The notes under the pieces are model-generated. The model searched no databases, had not been told where the DNA came from, and saw nothing but the letters and a program-made list of their open reading frames with translations. The position numbers and the translations under genes were made by a program. 64,000 bases of DNA, taken from the NCBI RefSeq assembly GCF_047123815.1, contig NZ_CP138920.1, positions 1,488,001-1,552,000 of the forward strand, given 5' to 3'. The stretch comes from Maricaulis sp017643475. Its GTDB lineage: Bacteria; Pseudomonadota; Alphaproteobacteria; Caulobacterales; Maricaulaceae. This document shows, one piece after another, positions 42,400-51,569 of this stretch (positions are counted from its first letter, which is position 1; every line of letters begins with the position of its first letter).

Positions 42400-42526
42400 T
42401 CCTTAAACCTCATGCCGAGATGGGGCCTTGCAGGGTTATTCAGGTCAAGGGTGAAACCGCAAAGCGGTGCTGCGCGCCCTTGACCTGAATAACCCTGTAA
42501 GGCGAACTGCCTGCATGAGATTTAAG
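42400..42526. repeat. 127-bp near-perfect palindrome
   Basis: Nested inverted repeats centred on one axis. The outer arms are CTTAAACCTCATGC (42400-42413) and GCATGAGATTTAAG (42513-42526), with one mismatch. The inner arms are two perfect 21-bp halves at 42431-42451 and 42477-42497, beginning CAGGGTTATTCAGG and ending CCTGAATAACCCTG. The 25-base centre contains a small hairpin ACCGC-AAA-GCGGT. The two sides of the axis otherwise differ. It has no coding content and would extrude as a long cruciform or fold into a long RNA hairpin. MITE-like; origin unknown. Confidence 0.8.
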
Positions 42527-42534
42527 CGCCTGCC

Positions 42535-42644
42535 CCTCCCCACCAGGGAGGTGATCCGGAACGCGGAGATCGGCTCGCTACGCTCGCCCCCTTCGACCTC
42601 ACCTTCGCCAAGGTTTCGGCCAGCCCACTTCCCCGGAGGGGAAG
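42535..42644. repeat. REP-like region with terminal hairpins
   Basis: CCTCCC-CACCA-GGGAGG (42535-42551) at one end and CTTCCCC-GGA-GGGGAAG (42628-42644) at the other, joined by sequence with GGCTCGCTACGCTCGCC. This arrangement of two short hairpins in opposite orientation is typical of paired REP/BIME elements. It completes the 670-bp gene-free stretch 42080-42749; after it only the polA leader remains. Confidence 0.5.
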
Positions 42645-42749
42645 ATAAATTCCCTCCCGCCACCCCACTGTCAGCATTCTCAGCAGCTCGGCATTCTCCC
42701 GGCAGGCGAGGCACGCTAGTGTTTGGCGACTCAGACGAGGGGAAGCGGA

Positions 42750-45536
42750 ATGGCCATCACGAAACCGGTCGACGAGAACAGTCATGTCTATCTGATCGAC
42801 GGGTCAGGCTATATCTTCCGCGCCTATCACGCCCTGCCGCCGCTGACCCGGTCAGACGGTACGCCGGTGGGGGCCGTGCAGGGCTTCTGCAACATGTTGT
42901 GGAAGCTGCTCGAGGACCTCAAGGGAGAGGACCAGCCCTCGCACCTGGCGGTGATCTTCGACCATTCCGGCAAGTCCTTCCGCAATGACATGTACCCGCA
43001 ATACAAGGCCCACCGCCCGCCGGCGCCGGAGGACCTGGTGCCGCAATTCTCCATCATCCGCGATGCGACGCGCGCCTTTGGCACGCCCTCGATCGAGAAG
43101 GAAGGCTTTGAGGCGGATGACCTGATCGCGACCTATGCCCGCCAGGCCGAGGCCAAGGGCGCGGACGTCACCATCGTCTCCTCGGACAAGGATCTGATGC
43201 AGCTGGTCTCGGACAAGATCACCATGTTCGACGCCATGAAAAACAAGCGCATCCAGGCCCCGGAAGTGCACGAGAAGTTCGGCGTCGGTCCGGACAAGGT
43301 GATCGATATCCAGTCCCTGGCCGGCGACAGTGTCGACAATGTTCCGGGTGTCCCCGGCATCGGTGTGAAAACCGCGGCCCTGTTGATCAATGAATATGGC
43401 GATCTCGATACGCTGCTCGCGCGGGCCGAGGAGATCAAGCAGAAGGGCCGCCGCGAGAAACTGCTCAATCATGCCGATGATGCGCGCATTTCCCGTGACC
43501 TGGTGACGCTGAAGGTCGACACGCCCATCGATACGCCGCTGGAAGAGTTCGGCATGTCCGACCCGGATCCGGAAACCCTGGTCGGCTTCCTCAAGGGCAT
43601 GGAATTCCGCACATTCACGCGCAAGGTCGAGGAAGCGCTGGGTGGACCAGTCGCCGACGAGACCGGTGACGCCACCGCACCGATTGATCGCTCCAAGTAT
43701 GAGTGCGTGACCACGATGGCCGATCTGGAACGCTGGATCGCGCGCTGTGAAGAGGTGGGCATCGTCGCGGTGGATTGCGAGACGGACGCCCTCTCCGCCA
43801 CCGCCTCCGGCCTGGTCGGCGTCAGCCTGGCCACAGCGCCAGGCGAGGCCTGTTACATCCCGCTCGCCCATGTCGATCCGCAGGGCTCGGGCGACATGTT
43901 CGATACCGGTGCGGCGCCGGAACAGATCGACATGCAGGCCGCCCTCGATGTGCTGCGCCCGATGCTGGAAAATCCGGCGATCCTTAAGGTGGGCCAGAAC
44001 TTCAAATACGATCTCGCCGTCTTTGGTCGTTATGACATCACGGTCGCGCCTTATGACGACACGATGCTGATCTCCTATGTCATGGCCGCGGGGCTTGAAA
44101 AACATGGCATGGACGCGATGGCCGAGCGCCATCTGGGCCATACCTGCCTGTCCTTCAAGGATGTCTGCGGCACCGGCAAATCCCAGATCTCGTTCGACAA
44201 GGTCGCCCTCGACAAGGCCACGGAATACGCGGCGGAAGACGCGGATGTGACCCTGCGCCTGTGGGAGATCCTGAAACCGGCCATGGTCGCCAAGAAAAAG
44301 GCTACCGTCTACGAAACGCTGGAACGGCCCATGCCGCAGGTGCTGTCCGACATGGAACGCGCCGGCATCAAGGTCGATCCGGACCAGCTGCACCGCCTCT
44401 CCTCCGACTTCGCCCAGAAAATGATGGCCGCCGAGGCCACCGCCCACGAAGCGGCAGGCCGCGAATTCAATCTGGGTTCTCCCAAACAGATTGGTGAAAT
44501 CCTGTTTGGTGAAATGGGCCTGCCCGGGGGCAAAAAGACCAAGACCGGGGCCTGGTCCACCGATGCCGCCGTGCTCGACAGCCTGGCCGCCGAGGGGCAT
44601 GCCCTGCCGGTCGCTCTGCTGGAATATCGCCAGTTCCAGAAGCTCAAATCCACCTATGCCGACGCGCTGATCTCGCACATCAATCCGCTGACCAAACGGG
44701 TGCACGGCTCCTTCTCGCTGGCCTCGACCACGACGGGGCGCCTGTCCTCAACCGATCCGAACCTGCAGAACATCCCGATCCGCACCGAGGAAGGCCGCAA
44801 GATCCGCGAGGTCTTCATCGCCGAACCGGGCAATGTCCTGGTCGCAGCCGACTATTCCCAGGTCGAGCTGCGCCTGCTCGCACATATCGCCGGTGTGGAT
44901 GCCCTGAAAGACGCCTTCCGGAATGGTGTCGACATCCATGCCATGACGGCGTCGGAAGTCTTTGACACGCCCATCGAGGGCATGGACCCGATGGTTCGCC
45001 GCAAGGCCAAGGCGATCAATTTCGGTGTCATCTATGGCATTTCCGCCTTCGGCCTGGCCAACCAGATCGATGTCTCGCGTGAGGAAGCCAAGGCCTTCAT
45101 CGATGCCTATTTCGAGAAATTCCCGGGCATTGCCGACTATATGGAGCGCATGAAAACCGAGGCCAAGGAGACCGGCTTTGTCGAGACGATCTTTGGTCGT
45201 CGCGCCCATTTCCCGTCCATCCGCGACAAGAATCCCAACATGCGCATGTTTGCCGAACGCCAGGCCATCAACGCTCCGATCCAGGGTTCGGCCGCAGATG
45301 TCATCCGCCGCGCCATGATCCGCATGCCCGACGCCATCAACCGGGCCAATCTGGACGCTCGCATGCTGTTGCAGGTGCATGACGAACTGGTCTTTGAGGT
45401 CCCGGAAAACCAGGCCGATGACCTCATCGCCCTGACCAAAAAAGTCATGTCAGAAGCCTGCCGCCCGGCGCTGCAACTCTCCGTCCCGCTGGAGGTCGAC
45501 GCCAAGGCCGGCGCGACCTGGGGCGAGGCGCACTAG
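42750..45536 (+). CDS. polA: DNA polymerase I
   Basis: 928-aa family A polymerase with all three domains. The 5'-3' exonuclease (residues 10-300) has YLIDGSGYIFRAYHALPPLT and EADDLIATYA. The 3'-5' exonuclease begins VAVDCETDALSA and keeps the D-x-E motif, so proofreading is likely active. The polymerase domain has motif A VAADYSQVELRLLAH, motif B RRKAKAINFGVIYGIS and motif C LLQVHDELVFEVP. Function: Okazaki fragment processing and repair. ATG 42750 follows GGGGAAGCGG. Upstream region is full of palindromes. Confidence 0.97.
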   Translation: MAITKPVDENSHVYLIDGSGYIFRAYHALPPLTRSDGTPVGAVQGFCNMLWKLLEDLKGEDQPSHLAVIFDHSGKSFRNDMYPQYKAHRPPAPEDLVPQFSIIRDATRAFGTPSIEKEGFEADDLIATYARQAEAKGADVTIVSSDKDLMQLVSDKITMFDAMKNKRIQAPEVHEKFGVGPDKVIDIQSLAGDSVDNVPGVPGIGVKTAALLINEYGDLDTLLARAEEIKQKGRREKLLNHADDARISRDLVTLKVDTPIDTPLEEFGMSDPDPETLVGFLKGMEFRTFTRKVEEALGGPVADETGDATAPIDRSKYECVTTMADLERWIARCEEVGIVAVDCETDALSATASGLVGVSLATAPGEACYIPLAHVDPQGSGDMFDTGAAPEQIDMQAALDVLRPMLENPAILKVGQNFKYDLAVFGRYDITVAPYDDTMLISYVMAAGLEKHGMDAMAERHLGHTCLSFKDVCGTGKSQISFDKVALDKATEYAAEDADVTLRLWEILKPAMVAKKKATVYETLERPMPQVLSDMERAGIKVDPDQLHRLSSDFAQKMMAAEATAHEAAGREFNLGSPKQIGEILFGEMGLPGGKKTKTGAWSTDAAVLDSLAAEGHALPVALLEYRQFQKLKSTYADALISHINPLTKRVHGSFSLASTTTGRLSSTDPNLQNIPIRTEEGRKIREVFIAEPGNVLVAADYSQVELRLLAHIAGVDALKDAFRNGVDIHAMTASEVFDTPIEGMDPMVRRKAKAINFGVIYGISAFGLANQIDVSREEAKAFIDAYFEKFPGIADYMERMKTEAKETGFVETIFGRRAHFPSIRDKNPNMRMFAERQAINAPIQGSAADVIRRAMIRMPDAINRANLDARMLLQVHDELVFEVPENQADDLIALTKKVMSEACRPALQLSVPLEVDAKAGATWGEAH

Positions 45537-46078
45537 AGCGCCTCGCAGCCAAACTGCCGGCGGTGAGCGTCGGCGTCCTCCACAGACACGCCACCCGAAA
45601 GCACCCGCCGCAACAGCACAAGTCCGGTCGATGTCGGGGCCAGCACGCTCTCGTCGTAATCGGCATAACCCGGGTCGGTATGAGTATGGTCCGGCACGGG
45701 GCCATGCAGCAGGATCTCGGCCGCCGCGCCACCGAAATCACGATTGTTGAAGGCCGCGAAATTGTCTGTGCGGGCATCAAAGAAGCTGACCGAGACATAG
45801 CTCTCGTCTTCCAACGCCGGCAGGTTGATCGCGACCGGGCCGTTGGAAACATCATACATGCAACCGGAATAGATGATGTCCGGGCTGGGCCGGACCACAG
45901 TGCGGGCCGTCTCGTCGATGGGCGGGAAATGGCCTGCTTGATTGGCCTCGCCGCCCAGCGTCTCGAACCGCTCCATCGCCTTGCCCATGATAAAGCCCGG
46001 CAGGAGGCCCAGCATTGCCTGGAAACCCAGGACGAGGCCGACGAGACCGGCGCCGACCGGGATCAGGATCTGTTTCAT
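45533..46078 (-). CDS. DUF1254 domain protein
   Basis: 181-aa membrane-anchored protein (N-terminal helix ILIPVGAGLVGLVLGFQAML). The remaining body, ARTVVRPSPDIIYSGCMYD, SYVSVSFFDARTDNFAAFNN, matches the DUF1254 pattern. Its start overlaps the stop of the DUF1214 gene by 4 bp (ATGA). DUF1254 and DUF1214 occur fused or adjacent in many bacteria; biochemical role is not established. Its 3' end overlaps convergent polA by 4 bp. Confidence 0.82.
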   Translation of the reverse strand: MKQILIPVGAGLVGLVLGFQAMLGLLPGFIMGKAMERFETLGGEANQAGHFPPIDETARTVVRPSPDIIYSGCMYDVSNGPVAINLPALEDESYVSVSFFDARTDNFAAFNNRDFGGAAAEILLHGPVPDHTHTDPGYADYDESVLAPTSTGLVLLRRVLSGGVSVEDADAHRRQFGCEAL

Positions 46079-46653
46079 GCCCCACCTCCGCACGCCAGGC
46101 GCTCCACCACCGGAAGGACAGCGGTCGCTGGATCCTCTACGATGGCCTCTCCCGGATTATAGAGACGCAGTGTGAGGTTGAAGGCCCCCGCATTTTCCGG
46201 GCTCATCCAGTGGCCGATGGCCGGACGCTCCGAGACTGACACCACAAAACCGGTTTCTTCCGCGCCAATAGCATCGGCGGAAATCGAATAGGCTCCGGGC
46301 CCGCCCACCGGCAGGAAATCATCCTCGGCATACAGCGTCAGGCTCCACCAGCGGGCATCAGGCCGGTCAGTGAAGAGAATTCGATAGTCGCAAGCCTGTT
46401 CCAGCGGGCGACCCTCGCTGTCCGCATCGGCCGAGAAGTAGATCGTCTCCGACCGGTTCAGCGCCAGCAGACCGCGGCGCGCGACAACAGCGCGGACGAT
46501 ATCCGGCGCGTCCGGTGACCCGACATGGATATTGGTCCGCCATGGCCCAACACTGACACCGCCAAAATCAGCCGGCCCGAACACCAGGAACACGGCCGCC
46601 GCAGCGCCCAGCACCAGACCGCCCAGGCCAGCAAGAAGAGATCGTATAATCAT
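46075..46653 (-). CDS. DUF1214 domain protein
   Basis: 192-aa protein with an N-terminal membrane helix (SLLAGLGGLVLGAAAAVFLV). GVSVGPWRTNIHVGSP, ARRGLLALNRSETIYFSADA, and RWWSLTLYAEDDFLPVGGPG match DUF1214, the usual partner of DUF1254. Translationally coupled upstream of the DUF1254 gene. ATG 46653 gives MIIRSLL; the upstream extension is not protein-like. Likely acts at the periplasmic face. Confidence 0.83.
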   Translation of the reverse strand: MIIRSLLAGLGGLVLGAAAAVFLVFGPADFGGVSVGPWRTNIHVGSPDAPDIVRAVVARRGLLALNRSETIYFSADADSEGRPLEQACDYRILFTDRPDARWWSLTLYAEDDFLPVGGPGAYSISADAIGAEETGFVVSVSERPAIGHWMSPENAGAFNLTLRLYNPGEAIVEDPATAVLPVVERLACGGGA

Positions 46654-46709
46654 GCGCGGAGTGTAGGCGGGTGGCCAGTTAGAAGGAAGTCCGCTTCCGC
46701 CTCTCGGCC

Positions 46710-47879
46710 CTAACTGCAAGTCAGGGATTCGCGGCGCTGTGGACGCAAACGCGGGAGCGGCGAATGGACACCTGGACTGTCCACAAAGCCAGCGCGCGCC
46801 TGATCCCACATCGCATCACGCCGGGAGCAGAAGTGTTCGGCACTCGCGATGCCATGAAAGCTGGCATTTTCACAGACGGAGTGAAGCGTTTCCCAGTCCG
46901 TAATGTCGGCAAGCTCTTCACTGTTCAACCAGTCCTGGGTTGGCGCCGCCAATCGGTCAAACGCCTCACAATCGCCGAGCCGGGCATAAAGCCCCATCGT
47001 GACGGGCGGCACCGGTGGCCCCCAGTCCAGCTCGGAGGCAGTAAAACTCCACCACCCATTGTCGGCTTGCCATTGTGCGAGAGGTGCCAGAAACATCCCC
47101 ATCTGCTCCAGATCCGATTGGGCAACCTGCGCACCGTCAGCCATGGCTGCGGCAGCTGCCAACGTAGAGCGGATCTGCCCCGAACCGTATATCCGCTCGG
47201 CCGACACCAGCGCCAGCGCTTGGTCCGGATAGCGGTGTTTGAGCAGGGTATGAACGTAGAGCCAGCGAACGGCATAATCTCCACCGCTGCTCCAATAGGC
47301 TTCGGAATGCCACTCCGGAAACCGCTCGGCCACATAGGGCTCACCCTCATAGGCATCAAATCCGAGCGTTGCTTGCCATTCAACGATGCGCCCCCGGTTC
47401 GACGCCATCATCGCCTCTGCAGCGGACAATTCGGCTAACGCTATCTCCGAGCCATGCAGGATAAGCCGAGCTTCAAAGGCGAGCCTCAAGTCATCCGCAA
47501 GCCGATCCTCAAAGACGATGAGAATCTGATCCGCGAGCGCTTCCGCCGCGGCAAATTCCTGTAGTGCGCGTTCGTATTCCCCTAGTACCATAGACGCCCG
47601 GGCGGACATGCTGTGCAGGTTTCATTCAATCAATGGGTCGGAGGCTCCGATAATCTGGAGCATTTCCCAGATCCGCCGGTGACGCCGCGCGCGCTCCTCC
47701 GCGCCGGGGCTTTCATAAGCCCCCACACCCAGTCCGCCCTCGCGCTGCCCATACCATTGAAGGACATGCCAGACCGCCGCATTCCGGGGCAGCCAGCGCG
47801 CGTCCCCAAATCCCAACGGCCGCGCAAAAGCGTCCATCAATCCGATGGTCAGCAGAAGGAGAACAAGAAATCGACGCAT
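46710..47879 (-). pseudogene. TPR-like gene interrupted by an in-frame TGA
   Basis: On the minus strand, ATG 47879 opens MRRFLVLLLLTIGLMDAFA (signal/anchor) and reads to ...IIGASDPLIE, then TGA at 47622-47624. The same frame continues directly (NLHSMSARASMVLGEYERAL, QEFAAAEALADQ...) to 46710 with no other stop. The part before the TGA contains REGGLGVGAYESPGAEERAR, matching a segment of the TPR-like protein at 40844-42079, and the alignment runs past the stop. Intact length would be 389 aa. A Trp (TGG) to TGA change is the simplest reading; internal restart at ATG 47609 could still give a C-terminal fragment. Confidence 0.75.
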
Positions 47880-47973
47880 GCCAGCACCCCCAGTCAGGGC
47901 GATGCTGACACGTGCTATCCGGGGCCGCTAGCGGGACGGCGGGTTCGGCTGTCCACCATCCGGTCGTACCTAC

Positions 47974-48870
47974 CTAGCCCTCCGAGCTGATGATCAGCTG
48001 GCTGTTGGCGCGATCGAAGATGATGCGGCGGTCTTCGAACATGGGCAGGCCCATGAACATCGCCGGGGTGTCGCCATGACCGAGCATTCGGAAGACCGCG
48101 CTGTCCATATAGGTAACATGAACATCGTCGAGCCTCAGATTTCCCATGCCCAGATCGATATCGCTGATAATCGGCGCGCGAACTTGTTCACCCGAAAAAC
48201 CACGCAGGCGGCGGGTCTCGTCGAACTCATCGTCCTCGCTATAGCCAAGCGCCTCGAAGCTCGGGGCATTGATCACATGGTGAGCGGCGCCCAGATCTAG
48301 AATGGCGTGCGCTTCAACCCCGCTGATACTCACCGGAAAGGTCGCAAATCCGACTTCGTTGAGCTCGTAGTCAGCGCGGCTCCAGCCCGTCGTAACGGCC
48401 GAGAAATCCGCGTCTGCGTCGTAGAGGACAAAGCGGTTGTCGGCGAAATCGAACTCTACGCCATAGGCGTTGAGCAGGTCCGCACCGAGCAGGCCATAGG
48501 TCCGGAAACGCGCCAGGCCACGGGAAAGACCGGCCGGCCCCTCAACGACACGCACATCGCTGACACTGGCCTCGTCGACGCGCAATTCCTCGAGATTGTA
48601 GAAATAGCTCTCCTGCGGACCAGAAGCGCCCTGCACCGTCACACTGTCCGACGGCTCAAGGTCCAGCTCTTCGATCAGGCTGTCGAACACAACACTGGTC
48701 TGCGCGCCGGTGTCCACGACAAAGGCGTAAGGCCCCTGCCCATTGACCTCGACATCGATAATGATGTGGCCGCTGCGACCGAACCGGATGTCTTCTTCAG
48801 CCAGAACCAGCGGCTCGCTCGCCAGAACGGACGTGGCGCTCAACACCGCCGCAATGCCCAACCCAAACAT
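47974..48870 (-). CDS. retropepsin-like aspartyl protease, secreted
   Basis: 298-aa protein with a signal peptide (FGLGIAAVLSATSVLASEP). Two retropepsin-like domains: the first carries the active-site FVVDTGAQTSVVF with flap region GPYAF before it; the second has AILDLGAAHHVIN, where DTG has become DLG. GLLGADLLNAYGVEFDF is the typical psi-loop of the first domain. A pepsin-like two-domain monomer would need both aspartates, and both are present. Probably periplasmic. GGAGG precedes the ATG. Confidence 0.85.
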   Translation of the reverse strand: MFGLGIAAVLSATSVLASEPLVLAEEDIRFGRSGHIIIDVEVNGQGPYAFVVDTGAQTSVVFDSLIEELDLEPSDSVTVQGASGPQESYFYNLEELRVDEASVSDVRVVEGPAGLSRGLARFRTYGLLGADLLNAYGVEFDFADNRFVLYDADADFSAVTTGWSRADYELNEVGFATFPVSISGVEAHAILDLGAAHHVINAPSFEALGYSEDDEFDETRRLRGFSGEQVRAPIISDIDLGMGNLRLDDVHVTYMDSAVFRMLGHGDTPAMFMGLPMFEDRRIIFDRANSQLIISSEG

Positions 48871-48973
48871 TCTAAACCTCCATAATGGTCACGACATCTA
48901 TCGCATGCACGGGCGGCCAGTGCATCTGAAGGTGCAGTCATGTCGAGGTCAGGCTGGGTTAATCCAACAGACA

Positions 48974-49003
48974 GAAAACCCGGCCACCATCAGGCAGCCG
49001 GGT
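48974..49003 (-). terminator. rho-independent terminator of gyrB
   Basis: On the minus strand: ACCCGGC (48997-49003) pairs with GCCGGGT (48978-48984), 12-base loop, followed by TTTTC. It begins 28 bp after the gyrB stop. Confidence 0.65.
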
Positions 49004-49031
49004 CTCGAAAATCCTGTCATGCAAGGCGGGT

Positions 49032-51428
49032 CTAGGCGTCCACCTCGGCATCGAGGGCGTTTTCGGTGATGAAGTCGCGGCGCGGCTCCACCACATCGCC
49101 CATCAGTTTCGAGAACAGCTCGTCGGCGGTGTCGGCGTGGGTCACGGAGACCTGCAGCAGGGAACGCGCATCTGCGTCCAGCGTGGTCTCCCGCAGCTGA
49201 TCCGGGTTCATCTCGCCCAGACCCTTATAGCGCTGGATCTTCATACCCTTGGCACCGGCGGTGACCACGGCATCGATCAGCTGGGTCGGGCTGGTGATGT
49301 CCACCGAGCCGGATTTCGGCTGATAAAGCGCGCGGCCTTCATAGTCAGAGGCGATGGCAATCCCGCGCTCGCTGAGACGGCGGGCATCCGGCGTCTCTCG
49401 CAGGTGGGCGCCCAGCACGACTGTCTCGGTCACGCCGCGCACATCGCGCGAGAAAACCAGGGCATGCTCGTCATTGAGATGACCGGACCAGTTGTCCTCG
49501 CCCTCGTCCGCATAGCGGTTGAGGCGAACAACCGTATCCTCGACAGACGCCGCGCTCGGCTCATCAACCAGGGCGCCAGCCAGAGCCGCCGCTTCCAGCG
49601 CAAATGCCGGAGCACGGGCCTTCAGACGCTCGGTCGACAGCTTGACCAGGCGCGCCGCTTCCACGCGTTCAGCCAGGTCTGCCCCCATAATGACTTCGCC
49701 ATTTGCCAGGGTCAGACGTGCATCATTGACGCCTTCCTCGACCAGATAGGCATCCATTTCCGGCTGGTCCTTCACATAACGCTCGGACCGTCCCTTCATC
49801 ACCTTGTAGAGCGGTGGCTGGGCAATATAGAGATGCCCGCGCTCGATCAGCTCCGGCATCTGCCGGTAGAAGAAGGTCAGCAGGAGTGTACGGATGTGGG
49901 CGCCGTCGACATCGGCATCGGTCATGATGATGACCTTGTGATAGCGCAGCTTGTCGTAATCGATCTGGTCGCGACCGATACCCGTGCCCAGTGCCGTGAT
50001 CAGCGTGCCGACCTGTTCCGAGGACAGCATCTTGTCGAAGCGCGCGCGCTCGACATTGAGGATCTTGCCTCGCAGCGGCAGCACGGCCTGGTTCTCGCGA
50101 TGACGGCCCTGCTTTGCAGAACCACCAGCTGAGTCACCCTCCACGATGAAGAGTTCGGACTTGGCCGGATCCTTCTCCTGGCAGTCTGCCAGCTTGCCCG
50201 GCAGCGAGGTGATATCCAGCGCCGACTTGCGGCGGGTCAGTTCACGCGCCTTGCGCGCAGCCTCACGGGCGGCAGCTGCCTCGATGATCTTGCCGACGAT
50301 CTGCTTGGCTTCGTTCGGGTGCTCTTCGAACCATTCCGACAGCGCCTCGCCGACAATGCCTTCCACGGCGGGACGCACTTCGGAGGAGACCAGCTTGTCC
50401 TTGGTCTGGGACGAGAACTTCGGATCCGGAACCTTGGCCGAAAGCACACAGGTCAGGCCTTCACGCGCATCATCGCCGGAGATCGCCACCTTCGCCTTGG
50501 CCGCCAGACCCGAGGAGTTGGCGTAGGAGTTGATAATCCGCGTCAGCGCGGCACGGAAACCGGCGAGGTGCGTACCCCCATCACGCTGCGGGATGTTGTT
50601 GGTGAAGCAGAGAACATTCTCGTGATAGCTGTCATTCCACTCCAGCGCGGCTTCGACAGTCACACCCTCGCGCTCGCCCTGGATCAGGACCGGCGGCGTG
50701 AAAATCGGTGTCTTGTTGCGGTCGAGATGGCTGACAAAAGCGGCCACGCCGCCCTCATAGACCATGGTCTCCTCGAACGGCTCGGCTTCGCGCTCATCCT
50801 TCAGCACGATGGTCACGCCGGAGTTCAGGAAGGCCAGCTCGCGCAGGCGATGCTGCAGCGTCTCGCGGGAGAACTCGATCATCGAGAACGTGTCCGAGGA
50901 CGGGAAAAAGCGCACTTCCGTGCCCTTTTCACCTTCGGCATCACCGATCACCTTGAGGTCTTCCTCGGCCTCACCGCGGCGGAAACGCATGTAATGCTTC
51001 TGGCCGTTGCGCCAGATGGTCAGGTCCATCCAGTCGGACAGGGCATTCACCACCGAGACGCCCACACCGTGCAGACCACCGGAAACCTTGTAGGAGTTCT
51101 GGTCGAACTTACCGCCGGCGTGAAGCTGGGTCATGATGACCTGGGCCGCGGAAACGCCCTCTTCCGGGTGGATATCGGTCGGGATGCCACGGCCATCATC
51201 GCGCACGCTGGCAGAGCCATCCGCGTGCAGCGTTACCGTCACGGCCGTACAATGACCGGCCAGGGCCTCGTCGATCGCGTTGTCGACAACCTCGTAGACC
51301 ATGTGGTGGAGGCCGGATCCGTCATCGGTGTCACCGATATACATGCCCGGACGTTTGCGAACGGCGTCGAGGCCCTTGAGGACCTTGATGCTGTCTGCGC
51401 CATATTCGTGATTCGCCTGTTCAGTCAT
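49032..51428 (-). CDS. gyrB: DNA gyrase subunit B
   Basis: 798-aa type II topoisomerase ATPase subunit. GHKL ATPase: EVVDNAIDEALAGHC and DDGRGIPTDIHPEEG; transducer; then TOPRIM with EGDSAGGSAKQGRHRENQAV, LPLRGKILNVERAR and TDADVDGAHIRTLLLTFFY; the C-terminal QRYKGLGEMNPDQLRETT is intact. It introduces negative supercoils with GyrA (not in the window). ATG 51428 matches the family start (MTEQ...); an upstream start at 51509 would read through a purine-pyrimidine repeat and is rejected. Confidence 0.98.
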   Translation of the reverse strand: MTEQANHEYGADSIKVLKGLDAVRKRPGMYIGDTDDGSGLHHMVYEVVDNAIDEALAGHCTAVTVTLHADGSASVRDDGRGIPTDIHPEEGVSAAQVIMTQLHAGGKFDQNSYKVSGGLHGVGVSVVNALSDWMDLTIWRNGQKHYMRFRRGEAEEDLKVIGDAEGEKGTEVRFFPSSDTFSMIEFSRETLQHRLRELAFLNSGVTIVLKDEREAEPFEETMVYEGGVAAFVSHLDRNKTPIFTPPVLIQGEREGVTVEAALEWNDSYHENVLCFTNNIPQRDGGTHLAGFRAALTRIINSYANSSGLAAKAKVAISGDDAREGLTCVLSAKVPDPKFSSQTKDKLVSSEVRPAVEGIVGEALSEWFEEHPNEAKQIVGKIIEAAAAREAARKARELTRRKSALDITSLPGKLADCQEKDPAKSELFIVEGDSAGGSAKQGRHRENQAVLPLRGKILNVERARFDKMLSSEQVGTLITALGTGIGRDQIDYDKLRYHKVIIMTDADVDGAHIRTLLLTFFYRQMPELIERGHLYIAQPPLYKVMKGRSERYVKDQPEMDAYLVEEGVNDARLTLANGEVIMGADLAERVEAARLVKLSTERLKARAPAFALEAAALAGALVDEPSAASVEDTVVRLNRYADEGEDNWSGHLNDEHALVFSRDVRGVTETVVLGAHLRETPDARRLSERGIAIASDYEGRALYQPKSGSVDITSPTQLIDAVVTAGAKGMKIQRYKGLGEMNPDQLRETTLDADARSLLQVSVTHADTADELFSKLMGDVVEPRRDFITENALDAEVDA

Positions 51429-51464
51429 AGGGTTTTGTACCCTGTTCGCTTGAGTCCGGCTAGT

Positions 51465-51494
51465 CGCGCGCACACGCACGCGCGTACGCGCGCG
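51465..51494. repeat. 30-bp alternating purine-pyrimidine tract (Z-DNA-prone)
   Basis: Perfect pyrimidine-purine alternation over 30 bp, made of CG, CA and one TA step, beginning CGCGCGCACACG and ending CGCGCGCG. Such tracts flip to left-handed Z-DNA under negative supercoiling. It lies 36 bp upstream of the gyrB start, between gyrB and a divergent gene. Confidence 0.75.
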
Positions 51495-51569
51495 AGTCGT
51501 GCTTCTCAACCGACCTGCCGTGGAATTTTCGTTTGCCTTGTGCGCTCGCTTCGCCTATCCCCCGCCGCG

